A DNA stretch of 64,000 nucleotides, taken from the NCBI RefSeq assembly GCF_023702675.1, contig NZ_CP098478.1, positions 3,038,001 to 3,102,000 of the forward strand, read 5' to 3'. The first letter of the stretch is position 1. Each line of letters starts with the position of its first letter. This document shows, piece by piece, positions 35,147 to 45,252 of this stretch. The position numbers were made by a program, and so were the translations under genes. The notes beneath the pieces were generated by a model. That model saw only the letters and a program-made list of their open reading frames with translations. It was not told the origin of the DNA and ran no database searches. Source of the DNA: Acinetobacter sp. C26M. GTDB lineage: Bacteria > Pseudomonadota > Gammaproteobacteria > Pseudomonadales > Moraxellaceae.

Positions 35147-35512
35147 TCAATTTGCCCAGAAAATCTGGATACCCCAGATTGCGTACACGAACACTGAAAT
35201 AATGACAGCAGAAGTGAGTACAAGGCGTAAACCTGAAGCTGAAGGGCCCATTTGACGAGTCGTTACATAATCAGTAAAGACTTGCCACATACCAATCCAA
35301 GCGTGTGCAACGAGCGCTAACACTGCTAATAAAGAGAAAATCTTCATTGGCAACGTCAACATAAAGCCAGCCCACTGTTCATAACCAAATCCGCTATTGC
35401 AAAGGATCCAGCCAAACAAAACCACAGTGTATGCAGCTAACACTACAGCACTGACACGTTGGATATACCAATCGCGAGAACCTGAACCTGTTAAACCTGT
35501 AGCACTTTTCAT
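35147..35512 (-). CDS. sdhD: Succinate dehydrogenase membrane anchor subunit D
   Basis: A 121-aa inner-membrane anchor of complex II with three membrane segments (about 22-40, 52-80, 95-118). The heme/quinone region LVAHAWIGMWQVFTDYV is recognisable. The ATG at 35512 overlaps the sdhC stop as TGATG, so it is preferred over an in-frame upstream start at 35527 that would place 16 bp inside sdhC. Confidence 0.95.
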   Translation of the reverse strand: MKSATGLTGSGSRDWYIQRVSAVVLAAYTVVLFGWILCNSGFGYEQWAGFMLTLPMKIFSLLAVLALVAHAWIGMWQVFTDYVTTRQMGPSASGLRLVLTSAVIISVFVYAIWGIQIFWAN

Positions 35513-35913
35513 CAGAACATAATCCATACGAATGCTGCGACAATACCAATCGCAGACAAGATCAATGAAACTGTAGCAGCGATACGACCGCTTTGAAGTT
35601 CTTCAGCAAAACCGAGGTCAGCAAGTAAATGCTTCACGCCTGCGATAAAGTGGAAAATCAAGCCAGCTACAAATACCCATACGATGAAACGTACAATGAT
35701 ATTTCCGAAAACGACATTTTTAACGTAGTCAAATCCTTCTGGTGAAGATAAAGATTTATCCAAAATCCATAAAAGAACTGCAACTAATACGAAAACGATT
35801 ACACCTGATAGACGGTGTAGAATTGATGCAATAGCCACGGGTGAGCGTAAATTTACCGCTAACACCTGACCCATGGACAAATTGACAGGTCTGTTGCTTT
35901 TCACAGCGGGCAT
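35512..35913 (-). CDS. sdhC: Succinate dehydrogenase cytochrome b556 subunit
   Basis: A 133-aa heme-binding membrane anchor of complex II with three membrane helices. The family signature SILHRLSG is at 30-37 with His33, and the heme-ligand region is HFIAGVKHLLAD with His88 and His95. First gene of sdhCDAB; one-base overlap with sdhD. The promoter lies in the long region shared with gltA. Confidence 0.96.
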   Translation of the reverse strand: MPAVKSNRPVNLSMGQVLAVNLRSPVAIASILHRLSGVIVFVLVAVLLWILDKSLSSPEGFDYVKNVVFGNIIVRFIVWVFVAGLIFHFIAGVKHLLADLGFAEELQSGRIAATVSLILSAIGIVAAFVWIMF

Positions 35914-36813
35914 CCTGTAGGTAGAAACTCCAACTGGAGTTTGTTTGAATTAATTCAAAGGAAAGCTGGCATTGTTAGGCAAGCACAGCACATGCCTAAC
36001 CTATAAACGACAGCGAATTATAAAACGTGAAATATCAAAATACAAACAATCAACTTTCGCTTTAGTCGAAAAAAACTTTAAATAAGAATCATTCACACGC
36101 ATAATAACGGCGATAAATGCATCAAGTTTTATCAAAAACAACTATCTATTTGTTTTGTAATGATAAAAATAAAATACTATTTTTTATAGATACTTTTTAA
36201 TTTTATAAATTCTTTTCTTGTTATTTCACAAAAAAGTGCCCTTTTCAGCTTCAAAGCAACACAAATTTTCTACCTTTATATATAGTCAAAAATAATACCC
36301 CTCATTTATATATTAAATATAATCAATTAATAATATATTTTCATAAATCAATTAACCAAAATTAATCAGTCATTTTTTATACAAATAATCGCACCATAAT
36401 GGGTCAATTATTACTCCATAAATAACGCTTTTAGATGGTTTTTGAATGAACAGTTCACCTCAAACCTTAACAAATAGAGGGATTGCAAGCGTCATAAGTA
36501 TTTATTTTATAAGCAGCAACATCCGACCCAAATAAAAATTTACTTACAATTGGACTGATGCTTCATTTTTTTTATGCACCTGAAACTTGATTTGACATAT
36601 TATACTCGACCGGTGCTGTGATTTTACTCAGTTTTTTCTTCGATACTGAATGACTAATTGACTGTAGCAACGTCATTTTTTATCCCTAAGTATAATTGAC
36701 AAAATTTTAGTAGCCACTAATCTTATAGCAAATTTTGACACCGTCTGATTCGCACATGACAAGATTAGTATTTCGAGTCAGATAATCATTCACCAGGACA
36801 GGAGATCTATTGA
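35914..36813. other. Divergent sdhC/gltA regulatory region
   Basis: A 900-bp AT-rich gene-free region between the divergent sdh operon and gltA. It must contain both promoters. A TTGACATATTATACT string near 36592 has -35-like and -10-like elements, but too close together to form one promoter. No ORF with a ribosome site is seen; a 61-codon frame at 36707-36892 overlaps gltA on the other strand and is dismissed. Confidence 0.5.
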
Positions 36814-38088
36814 ATGTCTGCAGCAACTGGCAAAAAAGCCGTATTACAGCTTGATGGCAAAGAAATTGAATTACCAATTTACAGCGGCACATTGGGCCCA
36901 GATGTAATTGACGTTAAAGATGTATTAGCATCAGGTCACTTTACTTTCGATCCTGGTTTTATGGCGACAGCTGCTTGCGAATCTAAGATCACATTCATTG
37001 ATGGTGACAAAGGTGTGTTATTACACCGTGGTTATCCAATTGATCAATTAGCGACTCAAGCAGACTACTTAGAAACTTGCTACTTATTGCTAAATGGCGA
37101 GCTTCCAAATGCTGAACAGAAAGCAGAATTTGATGCGAAAGTACGTAACCACACAATGGTTCACGATCAAGTAAGCCGCTTCTTCAATGGTTTCCGTCGT
37201 GACGCTCACCCTATGGCAATCATGGTTGGTGTTGTTGGTGCGTTATCTGCGTTCTATCACAATGGTTTAGACATCGAAGATGTGAACCACCGTGAAATCA
37301 CTGCAATTCGCTTAATCGCGAAAATCCCTACACTTGCAGCGTGGAGCTACAAGTACACTGTAGGTCAACCATTCATTTACCCACGTAATGACCTTGGTTA
37401 TGCAGAAAATTTCTTACACATGATGTTTGCTACTCCTGCTGACCGTGATTACAAAGTAAACCCAGTTCTTGCTCGTGCAATGGATCGTATCTTCACGCTT
37501 CATGCTGACCACGAACAAAATGCGTCTACTTCTACAGTTCGTCTTGCTGGTTCTACTGGTGCGAATCCGTATGCATGTATCTCTGCTGGTATCTCAGCAC
37601 TTTGGGGACCTGCTCACGGTGGTGCAAACGAAGCTGTACTTAAAATGTTAGATGAAATTGGTAGCGTAGAAAACGTTGCTGAATTCATGGAAAAAGTAAA
37701 ACGTAAAGAAGTTAAACTCATGGGCTTCGGTCACCGTGTTTATAAAAACTTCGACCCACGTGCGAAAGTCATGAAAGAAACTTGTGACGAAGTTCTTGCT
37801 GCATTAGGCATCAACGATCCGCAATTGCAACTTGCAATGGAACTTGAGCGTATTGCGCTTAACGACCCGTACTTCGTTGAACGTAAACTTTACCCGAACG
37901 TAGACTTCTACTCAGGTATCATCTTAAAAGCGATTGGTATCCCAACAGGTATGTTTACAGTAATCTTCGCGCTTGCACGTACAGTTGGTTGGATCAGCCA
38001 CTGGTTAGAAATGCACAGCGGTCCTTACAAGATCGGTCGTCCACGTCAGCTTTACACAGGTTCGACGCAACGCGACATCAAACGTTAA
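36814..38088 (+). CDS. gltA: Citrate synthase (type II)
   Basis: Condenses acetyl-CoA and oxaloacetate in the first step of the TCA cycle. 424 aa, the length of the hexameric NADH-sensitive type of Gram-negative bacteria. Catalytic histidine region [15 protein letters not shown] and [17 protein letters not shown] are visible, and the C-terminal RPRQLYTG arginine region. GGAG lies 9 nt upstream of the ATG. Divergent from sdhCDAB, followed by its own terminator. Confidence 0.98.
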   Translation: MSAATGKKAVLQLDGKEIELPIYSGTLGPDVIDVKDVLASGHFTFDPGFMATAACESKITFIDGDKGVLLHRGYPIDQLATQADYLETCYLLLNGELPNAEQKAEFDAKVRNHTMVHDQVSRFFNGFRRDAHPMAIMVGVVGALSAFYHNGLDIEDVNHREITAIRLIAKIPTLAAWSYKYTVGQPFIYPRNDLGYAENFLHMMFATPADRDYKVNPVLARAMDRIFTLHADHEQNASTSTVRLAGSTGANPYACISAGISALWGPAHGGANEAVLKMLDEIGSVENVAEFMEKVKRKEVKLMGFGHRVYKNFDPRAKVMKETCDEVLAALGINDPQLQLAMELERIALNDPYFVERKLYPNVDFYSGIILKAIGIPTGMFTVIFALARTVGWISHWLEMHSGPYKIGRPRQLYTGSTQRDIKR

Positions 38089-38104
38089 TTTCGATTAGCG
38101 TGAA

Positions 38105-38135
38105 CAAAAAAGGATGCTTCTGCATCCTTTTTTTA
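38105..38135 (+). terminator. Terminator of gltA
   Basis: AAAAAAGGATGC/GCATCCTTTTTT stem (38106-38117 with 38122-38133), loop TTCT, 17 bp past the gltA stop. Confidence 0.9.
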
Positions 38136-38205
38136 TTTTATCGGTTATGCTCTTGGAATAAAGCTTAAACAACATTCATTTTGCATAACTACTTTTATCG
38201 AGCCA

Positions 38206-39969
38206 ATGAGCAAAAAAACCACTGTTTTGATGCAAGTCACACTACCCGCCTATCAAATAAAAATTGCGTCTTTTACGTTGTTTTTATTGATGATCATACT
38301 GACTTGGCTGCTACTCGTTTACTTTAGTTATGATCTAAGCCTGTACTATCTTTATCAATTCCTGCCTTTCTTCGCCCAACTACTCAGTATTGCTTTAATG
38401 TTTGCTTTATTGATCCCAACGCTTTACCTCTATAACCAGCTTTATCAGAAATACTTTAGATGCTGCATCACCTTTAAGCTATATCAGCAAGGCATTGCAC
38501 TGGATGATTCAAAACAATCTACTTTTTTCTCTTGGCTAGATTTGATTCAGATACAGCTTCGACAACAACAAACTCAAATCCATAGTTTTCATCTCTTAAG
38601 TAAAAACAAACCTTATCGACAGTATTTTTATTTTAACTCATGGATGTGGCCTGCCACCTTAACCCAGCAACATTGTGAGTTTTTACCATTCTGGAAAAAA
38701 CTGGAAGCTCTAGCAAAACAGCAACAGTTGCAACGCATTCACAGCTCTAGTAGCAACCAAAAGACTCATATTGAGATAAGCACTTTAATTGCAGATCAAC
38801 AAGCGCTAGACATTTTCCAACGAAAACAGAGATGGTCTGCTATCGCATTAACACTTGGTATTTTAGTCAGCTTTAGTCTTTTTATGGGTTATCTACTCTG
38901 GCATGAATTTGAGGATGGCAGTATTGATCTACCCCATCAACAAACACAGGCAATCTCTGGCACAAATTTCGAAACTTTTCAGAATCAGGTCTATATTTTT
39001 AAACAAGGTCAAGGTACTTTTTTAGTTCCTCAAGTAAAGGCTAATCAATTTACAGGTTTAGCTTTAGGCAATCTCCCTGATCGTGCAGATGAGCTGTATA
39101 GCAATGTCGGTAAAACACCACAACATGTTTACTGGCAAGACCACATCTTGTCACAATTAAATCCTGCGCAAACAAGCTATTTAGGCAATGATTTCACCAA
39201 AGATGGTCAACAGGTTTATTTTCGGGATATACGCTTAACCAACGCGAATGCCGCACATTTCACGGCAATATTGCATCCAAGATTCAATACGCTTGGCTAT
39301 TTTTATGCTAAAGATAATCAACAGGTCTATTACAAAACAACGGTCTTAACAGATTTAGATCCTCAACAGAGTCAAGCATTTCCAAATAATAGCCAATATA
39401 TTCACGATCAGCATGTTGTCTATTACCTAGATAAAAAGCTTCACGGATTAAATGCTCAACAGACTCAAATTTTTAGCGGCAACAACCGTTTTAGCCACAA
39501 GCTTAATTTAGCAACAGATGGTCATGCTTATTACTTAAATGAACATCGATTACCAACTGTAGCCGAGTATAAATTTGGGGGAACTACCCCTGTTGTCGTA
39601 GCGCAACTACAACTGCTCGGTAGCCAAAGTAGCGAACCCTACCCAGGAAATTTCAGCTATTTTTTCGCTGATCAACAACACATTTATCTCTATGATGAGT
39701 TTTATCAAAACCTAAAAGTTCTGTACCGTTTTAAGCATCCAGTAGAGTTAAAGGTTTTAGATGATCGACGTTTTAGCGACGGGAAAAATATTTACATCCT
39801 GACCGAAAAGATCTACCGCTCTAGAGGTCGCTCTTCTGGAACCACCACACATGGTTTTAAAATCAGCCTGATGCGTGAAAAAGACCAGCAGATCATCGCT
39901 CAGTATTTTGCCCGTAATCCAAGTGCCTTAAAACTATCCAACCTGCTTCAGGATAGGGACATCAACTAA
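38206..39969 (+). CDS. Membrane protein with DKNYY-type repeats
   Basis: A 587-aa protein with two N-terminal membrane segments (about 20-42 and 50-75), a cytoplasmic-looking region (80-205), a third membrane segment (about 208-230) and a large C-terminal part of tandem DKNYY-type repeats. Repeats read KDGQQVYFRDIRLTNANAAHF, AKDNQQVYYKTTVLTDLDPQQSQAF and HDQHVVYYLDKKLHGLNAQQTQIF. The DKNYY domain family has no established function. The start ATG at 38206 is the first in frame. No partner genes: gltA ends upstream with a terminator. Confidence 0.8.
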   Translation: MSKKTTVLMQVTLPAYQIKIASFTLFLLMIILTWLLLVYFSYDLSLYYLYQFLPFFAQLLSIALMFALLIPTLYLYNQLYQKYFRCCITFKLYQQGIALDDSKQSTFFSWLDLIQIQLRQQQTQIHSFHLLSKNKPYRQYFYFNSWMWPATLTQQHCEFLPFWKKLEALAKQQQLQRIHSSSSNQKTHIEISTLIADQQALDIFQRKQRWSAIALTLGILVSFSLFMGYLLWHEFEDGSIDLPHQQTQAISGTNFETFQNQVYIFKQGQGTFLVPQVKANQFTGLALGNLPDRADELYSNVGKTPQHVYWQDHILSQLNPAQTSYLGNDFTKDGQQVYFRDIRLTNANAAHFTAILHPRFNTLGYFYAKDNQQVYYKTTVLTDLDPQQSQAFPNNSQYIHDQHVVYYLDKKLHGLNAQQTQIFSGNNRFSHKLNLATDGHAYYLNEHRLPTVAEYKFGGTTPVVVAQLQLLGSQSSEPYPGNFSYFFADQQHIYLYDEFYQNLKVLYRFKHPVELKVLDDRRFSDGKNIYILTEKIYRSRGRSSGTTTHGFKISLMREKDQQIIAQYFARNPSALKLSNLLQDRDIN

Positions 39970-40050
39970 ACTCAGAATATGAACAAGATAAGCTAGATGT
40001 CGATCAACACTTTTCATGATCGACAAGACTCTCTACAACAGGTGATTGTC

Positions 40051-40569
40051 TTAAATCTCATCTTCTTCTAGCTCTAATGCACGCAATAAAGTATTGCTGA
40101 TGCCATCGGCACGCAACCATGCCAACTCATAACTCGCCTTTGCTAAAGCCAGTACACGACGTTCAAACTCATCCCAAATCGGCTTAACTTGTGCATCACT
40201 AATACCAAGACCACTTTCATGCGCCAAATGTTTATTCTTTTCACAAATCTTTAAGGCGTGGTACAACTTGCGCCCTTTACTCGCACTCTCCAATACACGG
40301 GTACGCTTATTCTGAATAAAGCCCTCAATATGCTGTACATTCGCATGAGGTAATAAAGGCACCAAGATCTGATCAAGTTGTGCATCTAAGCGTTTCCACA
40401 CCATCAAGCGTTGCTCAGCCGTATAAGTATTCCACTGAATCACTTCATGATTAAAGCGGCGACAGCCACGACAGACTAGATCACCAAATACCGTTGAACA
40501 GCGCCCTGCACATGGGGTCAATGATGGAATTCGACGATCATTACTCAAAACCAACTCCTCTAAAACCAT
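40051..40569 (-). CDS. DUF1289 domain protein
   Basis: A 172-aa protein with an N-terminal DUF1289 Cys-rich motif, CAGRCSTVFGDLVCRGCRRFNHEVIQWN (about 20-47), probably a small metal-binding knuckle. The remaining residues form a helical basic/acidic extension longer than the usual short DUF1289 proteins. Function unknown. The first in-frame ATG is used; the gene is divergent from trhO. Confidence 0.82.
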   Translation of the reverse strand: MVLEELVLSNDRRIPSLTPCAGRCSTVFGDLVCRGCRRFNHEVIQWNTYTAEQRLMVWKRLDAQLDQILVPLLPHANVQHIEGFIQNKRTRVLESASKGRKLYHALKICEKNKHLAHESGLGISDAQVKPIWDEFERRVLALAKASYELAWLRADGISNTLLRALELEEDEI

Positions 40570-40657
40570 ATTTATTTTATGGTTTTCTCGCTTATTTTCA
40601 GATTTCGCGCTAAAATGTGCGCCTTATTTTTCTATCTTAATACATTTGGAGTTATCC

Positions 40658-41590
40658 ATGAACGCTACTGTAGAACAGCTTGCACCTGTAGAACAGCAAG
40701 CGACCAATAATTGGGTTGTTGCAGCACTATATCAATTTAAAGAAGTTTCAGATGCAGCGGATCTGCAACAACGTCTTTTGGACTTAGTGAATAGCATCAA
40801 TTTATGTGGAACTCTGATTGTAGCCTCTGAAGGAATTAATGGAACTGTTGCTGGCGACCGTGCCGCGATTGATACAGTTCATCAATTCCTTTTGAACGAA
40901 GGTTTTAACGCAATGGAATATAAAGAGTCAGAAAGCTCTGAAAAACCATTCCGTAAAATGAAAATTAAACTCAAAAATGAAATTGTAACTTTAGGTGTAG
41001 AAGTTAAGCCACGTGATTTAGTCGGTCACTATCTTGACCCTAAAGAATGGAATGAATTGATTAATCGTGATGATGTGATCTTAATTGACACACGCAATGA
41101 CTATGAATACAAAGCAGGCACATTCAAGGGTGCAATTGATCCTAAAACAGAAAGCTTCCGTGAATTCCCTGAATATGTAAAACAAAACCTTGAACAGCAT
41201 AAAGACAAGAAAATTGCGATGTTCTGTACAGGTGGTATCCGCTGTGAGAAATCAACTTCATTGCTGCTACAAGAAGGTTTTAACGAAGTTTATCACCTGA
41301 AAGGCGGTATTTTAAAATACCTTGAAGAAACCCCTGCCGAAGAGAGCATGTGGGAAGGTGAATGCTTCGTCTTTGATGGCCGTACCGCGGTTACACACGG
41401 TGTTGAAGAAGGCGAAAATATTAAGTGTCACGCTTGTGGTTGGCCACTGACTAAAGTTGAAGCCGAGTTACCAAGCTACGAGCATGGTGTTTCTTGTGTT
41501 TACTGTATCGACAAAACCACTGACAAGCAAAAAGCGGGCTTCCGTATGCGCCAGTCACAAATTGCAGCAGCAAAACGCAAACGTCTATAA
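40658..41590 (+). CDS. trhO: tRNA uridine(34) hydroxylase (YceA/TrhO)
   Basis: Rhodanese-fold enzyme of the TrhO family that makes 5-hydroxyuridine at the tRNA wobble position with molecular oxygen. 310 aa from the ATG at 40658, which has GGAG upstream; the in-frame TTG at 40646 is less likely. An N-terminal acylphosphatase-like domain (20-110) precedes the rhodanese domain, with active-loop Cys190 in CTGGIRCEKST. The C-terminus carries CHACGW and CVYCID cysteine pairs that may bind a metal. Confidence 0.93.
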   Translation: MNATVEQLAPVEQQATNNWVVAALYQFKEVSDAADLQQRLLDLVNSINLCGTLIVASEGINGTVAGDRAAIDTVHQFLLNEGFNAMEYKESESSEKPFRKMKIKLKNEIVTLGVEVKPRDLVGHYLDPKEWNELINRDDVILIDTRNDYEYKAGTFKGAIDPKTESFREFPEYVKQNLEQHKDKKIAMFCTGGIRCEKSTSLLLQEGFNEVYHLKGGILKYLEETPAEESMWEGECFVFDGRTAVTHGVEEGENIKCHACGWPLTKVEAELPSYEHGVSCVYCIDKTTDKQKAGFRMRQSQIAAAKRKRL

Positions 41591-41605
41591 GCTGAAAAAT
41601 TAAAT

Positions 41606-41637
41606 TTAAAGCCATAGTTAAACTATGGCTTTTTTAT
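41606..41637 (+). terminator. Terminator of trhO
   Basis: GCCATAG/CTATGGC stem (41611-41617 with 41623-41629), flanked by AAA and T7. Confidence 0.85.
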
Positions 41638-41734
41638 TGTGCTGATAAAAATCATGTAACGATTCGGCTATTGAGCGTTACATCAACTACAACTATGCTA
41701 AAAACAATAATCAAATGAATCATATAAGGGCATT

Positions 41735-42352
41735 ATGGGACTGGAACAATGGGTCTTATCGATCATGGAGAAACTTGGATATTTAGGTATCGCATTTTTA
41801 ATGTTTCTGGATAATGTCTTCCCCCCTATTCCCTCTGAAATCATTATGCCTTCAGCAGGCTATACTGCATCAAAGGGCGAACTTACCCTGATCGGTGTCA
41901 TTATTGCAGGCAGTGCAGGTTCAATACTCGCAGCGATGCTATTGTATTGGATAGGACGCAAAGTCCCTCAGCAACGTCTGTTTAATTTTGTAGAGCACTA
42001 TGGAAAATATCTTCGTATTCAGGTGGCTGACCTAGAAAAAGCCTTAATGTGGTTTAACAAACATGGACATCGCATTGTTTTCTTTGGTCGTATGATTCCA
42101 GCTGTACGTTCTTTAATTAGTATTCCTGCTGGTATGAGTAGAATGCCTTTTGCCAAATTTATGTTCTACAGCACTGCTGGAACCGTGATTTGGACCAGTT
42201 TTCTGGCCTACCTAGGTTATCATTTTAGTGAAAATCAGGCACTGATGCTGGCGATTCTGCAACGTATCAGCTACATCATTTTTGCGCTTGTACTCATTTA
42301 TATCGTGTGGTGGATAATCAAAAAGTTTTATCTGAATAAATCAAATCCCTAA
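41735..42352 (+). CDS. DedA family inner-membrane protein
   Basis: A 205-aa multi-pass membrane protein of the DedA family, implicated in undecaprenyl-phosphate or phospholipid translocation and membrane homeostasis. Family marks include the N-terminal re-entrant region ENVFPPIPSE-like DNVFPPIPSEIIMPSAG (about 26-42) and FFGRMIPAVRSLISIPAGMSRM (about 115-136) with the essential arginines. Hydrophobic C-terminal helix at 170-195. It stands alone between trhO and the convergent LysR gene. Confidence 0.92.
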   Translation: MGLEQWVLSIMEKLGYLGIAFLMFLDNVFPPIPSEIIMPSAGYTASKGELTLIGVIIAGSAGSILAAMLLYWIGRKVPQQRLFNFVEHYGKYLRIQVADLEKALMWFNKHGHRIVFFGRMIPAVRSLISIPAGMSRMPFAKFMFYSTAGTVIWTSFLAYLGYHFSENQALMLAILQRISYIIFALVLIYIVWWIIKKFYLNKSNP

Positions 42353-42375
42353 AAGCGCAGGCTTGGTGACAACGA

Positions 42376-43269
42376 TCATTCAGCTTTTGTTTGATCAAAT
42401 GAAGCCAACCACAATTGACTCTTTTGCATTTCATCTTTCAGCCAATCTCTAAACACCAACTTGCGAATATCATCCTCAAAGGGCTGAGCTGATAATAAAT
42501 GATAAGCGGAGCCATCAGCATACACAGCTGTCAGCCGATCCAGCATTTGATATTTTATTTCCCGCTCAACCATATAGGCAGAAACCACAGTCGCGCCCAA
42601 GCCAGCCAAACAAGCCTCTATACACAAATAAAAATGCTCCAGAGACGACCTTTTTAAATCCTTCAACTGTTCTGGGTGCTGACGCTTAAACTGTTGCCAT
42701 AGTTTTGCTCTAGACTTGGAAATAAACACTTGTGTCGGTGCTGCACGATCATTCTTCCTGATCACACCTAACATCTGCTCATCTGCAATTTTTTCGCTAT
42801 GGAGCACATCACCCCAATCGAAGTCATCCCGCCTTAAGGCCAAGTCAATGTTCTGTGAAGCAAAATCGACAGCCCCTCCACCCGTCAATAAACTGACTTC
42901 AAATTCAGGATAAAGCTGCTTAAAGTGTAGCAACCGAGGAATGAGCCATTTCATTGCAAGTGTGGGTTCACAAGAAAGAATTAAGCTCTTTTGCGCTTTG
43001 CTATATTGCTGTAATTGTAATAAACACTGATCTATTTGCTGGAATACCTGCTGGCAACAATCAAACAGTACTTCTCCTTCTGAGGTTAAAGTTAATTTTC
43101 TGGCTTCACGTACAAATAACAGCAAGCCTAAACTTTCCTCCAAGTTTTTAAGTTGCTTGCTCACCGCACTTTGCGTCACAAATAGCTTTTCCGCAGCAAC
43201 AGTCACGCTTTCATAACGCGCGACATAATAAAAAAACTTGAGTGAATTCAAAGACACTCTCTCAATCAT
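42376..43269 (-). CDS. LysR family transcriptional regulator
   Basis: A 297-aa LysR-type regulator. N-terminal winged helix-turn-helix (about 3-62): LNSLKFFYYVARYESVTVAAEKLFVTQSAVSKQLKNLEESLGLLLFVR. The effector-binding domain follows (about 90-290). It resembles the GcvA subgroup in the first helix. The gene is divergent from the LysE exporter, 101 bp apart, which suggests that it controls that exporter, as ArgP controls argO. The effector is unknown. Confidence 0.93.
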   Translation of the reverse strand: MIERVSLNSLKFFYYVARYESVTVAAEKLFVTQSAVSKQLKNLEESLGLLLFVREARKLTLTSEGEVLFDCCQQVFQQIDQCLLQLQQYSKAQKSLILSCEPTLAMKWLIPRLLHFKQLYPEFEVSLLTGGGAVDFASQNIDLALRRDDFDWGDVLHSEKIADEQMLGVIRKNDRAAPTQVFISKSRAKLWQQFKRQHPEQLKDLKRSSLEHFYLCIEACLAGLGATVVSAYMVEREIKYQMLDRLTAVYADGSAYHLLSAQPFEDDIRKLVFRDWLKDEMQKSQLWLASFDQTKAE

Positions 43270-43370
43270 TCCAAAAACTCATGTATTGCAGGAATTAACT
43301 TCAATTTTAAATATAGCAAAAATATGAAAAATATAAAAAATCTTTAATACATCAATTTAGGAATAGATGA
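43270..43370. promoter_or_regulatory. Divergent lysR/lysE-type control region
   Basis: A 101-bp AT-rich region between the two divergent genes. A LysR-type site (T-N11-A) is expected, but the sequence is too AT-rich to point to one. Confidence 0.5.
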
Positions 43371-43976
43371 GTGAATGAAATCATTGCAGTAGCCTTAGTC
43401 ACCCTGCTAGCGGTCATCAGCCCTGGTGCAGACTTCGCCTTAGTCACTCGAAACAGTTATCTTTATGGTCGTCATTTGGGTATATGTACAGCCTATGGTA
43501 TTGCGATGGGTGTCTGGGTTCATATCAGTTATAGCTTAATTGGACTCACTTTTTCACAGCAATATCTCCCTAATTTAATTCAACTGATTCAATATATTGG
43601 CGCAGGCTACTTGATCTATATTGGTTATAAAACCTTTACGCAAGTCGCCATTTTATTTGATAGAAACAGCAATGACATTACACCTTGGCAGGCCATCAGA
43701 CATGGTTTCCTCACCAATAGTCTCAACCCCAAAACCACACTTTTTGTCATGAGTATTTATTCTCAAGTCATGACCAGCAATAACAACCTACACACGTTAA
43801 TTGGATATGGTATTTTTATTTCTGGCAGTCATTTAGTTTGGTTTTGCCTCATTGCGATTTTTTGCTCCACTCCTTTCATTCGAAATAAAATTCTCGCTCG
43901 CCAAGTCAGTATTAATCGAGTCATTGGTTGTATCTTGAGTGCTTTAGGAGTGAGTCTGTTTTTCGCTCATTTTTAA
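43371..43976 (+). CDS. LysE family amino acid exporter
   Basis: A 201-aa inner-membrane exporter of the LysE/RhtB family with six hydrophobic segments. The family motif PGADFALVTRNSYLYGRHLG (about 18-37) is present. The GTG start at 43371 is supported by AGGAA seven bases upstream; the nearby ATG at 43367 is in another frame and soon meets a stop. Substrate cannot be told from sequence. Divergent from its likely LysR regulator. Confidence 0.92.
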   Translation: MNEIIAVALVTLLAVISPGADFALVTRNSYLYGRHLGICTAYGIAMGVWVHISYSLIGLTFSQQYLPNLIQLIQYIGAGYLIYIGYKTFTQVAILFDRNSNDITPWQAIRHGFLTNSLNPKTTLFVMSIYSQVMTSNNNLHTLIGYGIFISGSHLVWFCLIAIFCSTPFIRNKILARQVSINRVIGCILSALGVSLFFAHF

Positions 43977-44014
43977 AACGGCCTAAATACAAAGCCGAAA
44001 CACCAACAATCGGC

Positions 44015-44046
44015 AATAAAAAAACGCCTGCTAGAGGCGTTTTAAT
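44015..44046. terminator. Bidirectional terminator between lysE-like and UPF0149 genes
   Basis: AAAACGCCT/AGGCGTTTT stem (44021-44029 with 44035-44043), loop GCTAG, with A and T tracts on both sides, between convergent genes. Confidence 0.85.
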
Positions 44047-44100
44047 ATTCTATTTGTTTCTCATTCATCAAACACAATAACCGCAGTATTAGCGGCATGT

Positions 44101-44625
44101 TTATGCTGGTGTATGGTACATCAGATAAAGTTCATTTAAATTATTTGGAATTTCTTCCGCTAATTCATCCATCAACTGACCATTACGGCGGAAAGATTCC
44201 ATTTGTGGATCTTCTTCATCAATTCCACTAAACACCATAATTGGTAATGTTAAATCGATAAGCTGTTCTTCAAACTCAGGCGCGAACCATGCATCCTCAT
44301 TAAGGAACATGGCATCAACAAAACCAACACTCCAATCACCTAAGCTCGATTCAACATCTGCTTCTTCGATTTCAAATGGAAACTCGATTCCATTTTCATT
44401 GGCTAAATCTTGACGAATAGATTCCAACCAAAGCTTAACCTGCTCAAGAACTTCAGCAGGAAGTTTCTTTTGATTACTTTCGAACAGCTCATCTAACCAA
44501 CGATCAAATTGTGGACCAACTGCAATCGCACACAAAAAGCCATGAGTCGCTGCAAAATCTAGACCATATTCATTTTGATCGCCGTCAAGATAGTTACTCA
44601 ATAAGTCTAAATCTAACGTGCTCAT
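44101..44625 (-). CDS. UPF0149 (YgfB/YecA-like) family protein
   Basis: A 174-aa acidic helical protein of the UPF0149 family. The conserved YGLDFAATHGFLCAIAVGPQF (about 20-40) and W.....L.DAMFLNEDAWF region support the call. It lacks the C-terminal SEC-C metal motif of long YecA proteins. The family member YgfB affects regulatory networks in Pseudomonas, but no role is defined here. The PA3496-like gene lies 72 bp upstream on the same strand. Confidence 0.88.
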   Translation of the reverse strand: MSTLDLDLLSNYLDGDQNEYGLDFAATHGFLCAIAVGPQFDRWLDELFESNQKKLPAEVLEQVKLWLESIRQDLANENGIEFPFEIEEADVESSLGDWSVGFVDAMFLNEDAWFAPEFEEQLIDLTLPIMVFSGIDEEDPQMESFRRNGQLMDELAEEIPNNLNELYLMYHTPA

Positions 44626-44697
44626 TCTTTAATCCAATTTTAAAAATACATCGCCAACAGCATAACATTTTCGGACATAAAGTCTTAGCAATTTTGC

Positions 44698-44904
44698 TTA
44701 GTCTTCGTCATCAAGATCATCGTCGTCGAAATCGTAATCAAAATCTTTGAGTTCTCGTTCTAAACGACGTTGCGCCAGAAGCTCATCGATCAAACGGCGC
44801 TTTTCTAATGATTCTTTGGCAGTAATTTTTCCAGATGACTCATCAAAACCTGCATCATCTTCACCATAGTTATCATCATCTAATTCAAAATCTGTAGAAG
44901 ACAC
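44698..44904 (-). CDS. Small PA3496-like acidic protein
   Basis: A 68-aa protein with acidic ends and a basic helical middle (KRRLIDELLAQRRLERELKDFDYDF), the pattern of PA3496-family proteins (annotated as putative envelope integrity proteins). It lies upstream of the UPF0149 gene and is divergent from rpoD. The charge pattern and position are the main evidence. Confidence 0.75.
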   Translation of the reverse strand: MSSTDFELDDDNYGEDDAGFDESSGKITAKESLEKRRLIDELLAQRRLERELKDFDYDFDDDDLDDED

Positions 44905-45252
44905 TAAGTACCTCTAATGAAAAAATATAAATGGGTCTAGCCGCTATTTATCGGTCTTAGCCAGCCTTGTCAAGTTTTATTTGTTTTTTTTGTGATAAAA
45001 CGATGTTTTGTACTTTTTTTCGTCAGTTTTTTTGTGTATTTATAATCTAAGAACAATTGTAATTAAAAAACATCTTTAATCAGGACTGACTGCTTGAAAA
45101 TTTATGACTTAACCCCATATTCAAGAAACGAACGTGAAATCAAAGCTATTTTTTATTTAAAGCAAACCGATCAAACCCAAAACATTCGTCGTGAATTGTG
45201 CTATCATGCACGGTTTTTCACCGCCACAGATTCAACAAAAGAGTAAGCAAAG
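44905..45252. other. rpoD upstream region
   Basis: A 348-bp region between the divergent small acidic gene and rpoD. It contains a perfect TATAAT at about 45039 on the plus strand but no clear -35 at 17 bp. No ORF with a ribosome site is seen. It probably carries the rpoD promoters. Confidence 0.45.

Noticed and set aside
36070..36110. Possible Fur box (AATAAGAATCATT) upstream of sdhC
   Set aside because: Only one half matches the 19-bp consensus; too weak in an AT-rich region.
36590..36612. TTGACA and TATACT near gltA as a promoter
   Set aside because: The two boxes are only a few bases apart, so they cannot form one sigma-70 promoter.
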